A DNA stretch of 64,000 nucleotides from Albifimbria verrucaria (lineage: Eukaryota > Ascomycota > Sordariomycetes > Hypocreales > Stachybotryaceae), in the NCBI GenBank assembly GCA_020081605.1, contig JAHREC010000016.1, forward strand, positions 558,001-622,000. The letters are read 5' to 3'. Within the stretch, counting starts at the first letter, position 1; every line of letters begins with the position of its first letter. The translations under genes and the position numbers were made by a program. The notes beneath the pieces are model-generated. The model ran no database searches. It saw only the letters and a program-made list of their open reading frames with translations, and was not told the origin of the DNA. This document shows, one piece after another, positions 61,925 to 64,000 of this stretch.

Positions 61925-63765
61925 GATGGCGGAGTTTTCGTGTCGTCAAAAGCAAAGAAGGCGAAGGCGAGCGAGGAAAGAACAGAGGTCGTCAGATAAT
62001 GAACGCGAGGCCACAAACAAGAACTAAAACACCGATGCCCAACAATCTGCCCAGAACCTCCAGAAGCTCCAAAGACTCTTGGGCGGACGACGGCTTCTGA
62101 AGAAGTATGATACCTAGAGAAAAAGTTGAAACGGTTGGAAGACGGAGAGGACGTTCTAGATGACAGCCACTTTTCTCCCTCCTTTCGTGCAACGCCAACC
62201 CGCTTCTGCTTTGCGTAGCAATCTTCAGAGTCGCAGGAAGGAGCCCTTGTCTGGGGAAGACCGTTGTAAAGAAATCGATGGGCGCAATAATCCTCCGTTC
62301 CTACGTTGTGACCTTGGTTTCGGCAGTCATTTCGTCCCTTTACAATCCCTGAGGAAGGCTGCCAAGCGGGAACTGGGATTACGGTCTACAGGCATACCTT
62401 CTGGGAAAGATGTGCAGAGACCTACACATGACTTGCGTCTTTTGTCGACGGTTCAGACAGCCGTTACAGTAGAATAAGCCATCCTCAGGTCGGGGCGGGG
62501 CGGGAGACGGCAGCATGCAACCCTACTTGTCCAGAACCCGGCTTACCCGCTGCGCTTTGGGCAACATTTGGCAAGGTTGTGTCTCTCCTGACTCCTCATG
62601 TATGGATTACCTAGACCCATGGAAAGACTGCCTGGGTACCCATGGAACTGCATCGCTAGATGAACGAATGTGGCCGACATTTGTATTTCCGCTCTTCTAT
62701 CCACCTTTGAGTAGGGAGGTGACTCCTTCGTCGGCAGTCCATAGCGTATGCACGTGCTGACAACCTGTCAAACCAAGGGGCCTTGACACCTCCCTCAAGG
62801 AGGCCATCGTAAGCGTCAATCTCAGTCGGTAAGCAGCCTGATCGAGGGCATCGAGCTTATCTGTCAAACCGATGAGTAGCCCCATGTCGGTGGCTTTTTT
62901 GCTGCGGGCGGCACGGTTAGGCCCGTTGACCAAAGGACAAGCTAGGACGCTGCCGTTGACGCCAACGACTCTTTGACCCCTAAAGCCAGACAGACACCTA
63001 AGCATAACTATTTGGAAAAAGGGTAGTGGATATCACTATGTACAAGTGGATAGATTGCTGCAACTCACAAGAGGAGAGTACCACTCTCAGGGCACACAGC
63101 AGGGCCACCTTGGCAGAGGCCGTTTCCTGCAGAAACCAATCTGAGCAAGGGTATCGTTTAGTTTTGTGGGCAACTGGCTTCGGCCAGTCTGGAAATAGCC
63201 AAGATGATCATGTCAGTTTCGACAGGGGACAAACCGAACAAATCAAAAGCGCCACCACCGGCTCCTATCCACTTACCCGCATTCACTTCCAAGTTTCTCG
63301 GACGTTGAATGGCCCCAGGAGAGAAGTGGGAACCAGGTTATGATTCCGAGAACCCTTGCTTCCATTCATGTGGTGGGACGGCGCGGTTTTGGTATTGGAC
63401 TCGGCTGTTGTTGGATTGTTACCCCGGTTGCTCGGTTGAGGATGCAAATGCAGATGCTACATTGCATCCTTGCACCAAGGACTTGGAGGAAGGGGTTCGC
63501 CACAGGGGACTGAGTCCCCGTCAGACCATCAACGGTTTCGATACCTGTATCTGGAATTGTGTGGAATAAACCCTCTCCTCTCGGTGAATGATCAGCCTTC
63601 TCGGTTAGTGCACAGCCTGACGTGATTCTACCGCTACCCTGTCCCAACCCCTCCACTGTTTCAACAATAGGTCGTGTAGGTTAAACTGAAGAAAACGCTC
63701 GAAATACCCTTGAGCTAGTAGCTGCGCGTGCTTTGACGACATACATCGAGACCCTGCCTTTGGAG
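61925..63765. other. intergenic, nothing firm
   Basis: Promoter of the rhodopsin-like gene at the left. Frames near 62160-62477, 62697-63005 and 63309-63569 show no motif. Confidence 0.4.
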
Positions 63766-63999
63766 TTAATCGAGCGCAGATTGACTGTGTCCCAGCGAAT
63801 CCTTGGATTGAAGCTGAAGATTTACCTCGTCAACTAGACCCAATTGAGTGGCGATACTGCAAGCCAGCTCCTCACGCGCACAGCGAACAAGGCCGTTCCT
63901 TGCATGCATTGGATCCATCCACGTTCTGGAGTACATTTCCGGCGCCTCGTTGTAGGAGCTCGAACTTGTGGGCCGGGGAGGCCCTCGCAGATAGGACAT
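63766..63999 (-). CDS. possible first exon or fragment of a gene at the window edge
   Basis: An open frame from ATG at 63999 (MSYLRGPPRPTSSSSYNEAPEMY) running to a stop at 63766. A GTAAAT donor-like site occurs near 63828 after LVDE. Composition is protein-like (APEMYSRTWMDPMHARNGLVRCAREELACSIA), but I do not recognise it. It may be the end of a gene lying beyond the window. Confidence 0.25.
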   Translation of the reverse strand: MSYLRGPPRPTSSSSYNEAPEMYSRTWMDPMHARNGLVRCAREELACSIATQLGLVDEVNLQLQSKDSLGHSQSALD

Positions 64000-64000
64000 T

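Noticed and set aside
62697..63005. 102-codon minus-strand frame with ATG
   Set aside because: No motif and no splice context; treated as chance.

Overview
The window is nuclear DNA of a filamentous ascomycete (Pezizomycotina, most likely a Sordariomycete). Supporting signs are many 50-70 bp introns with GT..AG ends and CTRAC-like branch sites, a Zn2Cys6 regulator, a GT69 mannosyltransferase, a proteinase K-type subtilase, a secreted pectate lyase, a rhodopsin-like fungal membrane protein, an HRI1 protein, and full-size VPS13, XMAP215 and TFIP11/Ntr1 genes. There are two eukaryotic tRNA genes. No CRISPR array, prokaryotic operon or intact transposon was seen. The species is not identifiable from what I can read.

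Layout. 0-13.4 kb is accessory: a tiny spliced Tyr/Arg-rich gene, an orphan membrane protein, a 151-aa orphan, an SDR reductase and a truncated relic, then a pectate lyase. 13.7-16.9 kb has tRNA-Ile, a GT69 glycosyltransferase and a degenerate finger-like ORF. 17.7-27.4 kb has a cPLA2-type phospholipase carrying an AcpS-like insert, a class III aminotransferase, a Zn2Cys6 regulator, an arylamine N-acetyltransferase and HRI1. 28-30 kb is a CNT nucleoside transporter, followed by about 6 kb of gene-poor DNA with a dead APH-type kinase relic and tRNA-Phe. 36.7-57.8 kb is housekeeping: VPS13, a mitochondrial DUF3429 protein, an XMAP215 polymerase and TFIP11/Ntr1. 58.9-62 kb has the subtilase and the rhodopsin-like protein. 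The last 2 kb is nearly empty.

Two things dominate a careful reading. First, about 30 single-base frame breaks interrupt otherwise conserved genes, including essential ones. Nearly all fit one base lost from, or occasionally gained in, a short run of the same base. VPS13 alone has nine. This looks like a consensus or sequencing artefact, so broken frames here should not be read as pseudogenes unless stops accompany them. Second, after allowing for those breaks, two gene structures are unusual: an AcpS-like module inside the cPLA2 catalytic domain, and a 6-nt microexon encoding a zinc-ligand cysteine of the Zn2Cys6 regulator.

The genes are not an obvious pathway. The aminotransferase, Zn2Cys6 regulator and N-acetyltransferase lie side by side and could be co-regulated, but nothing in the sequence proves it.
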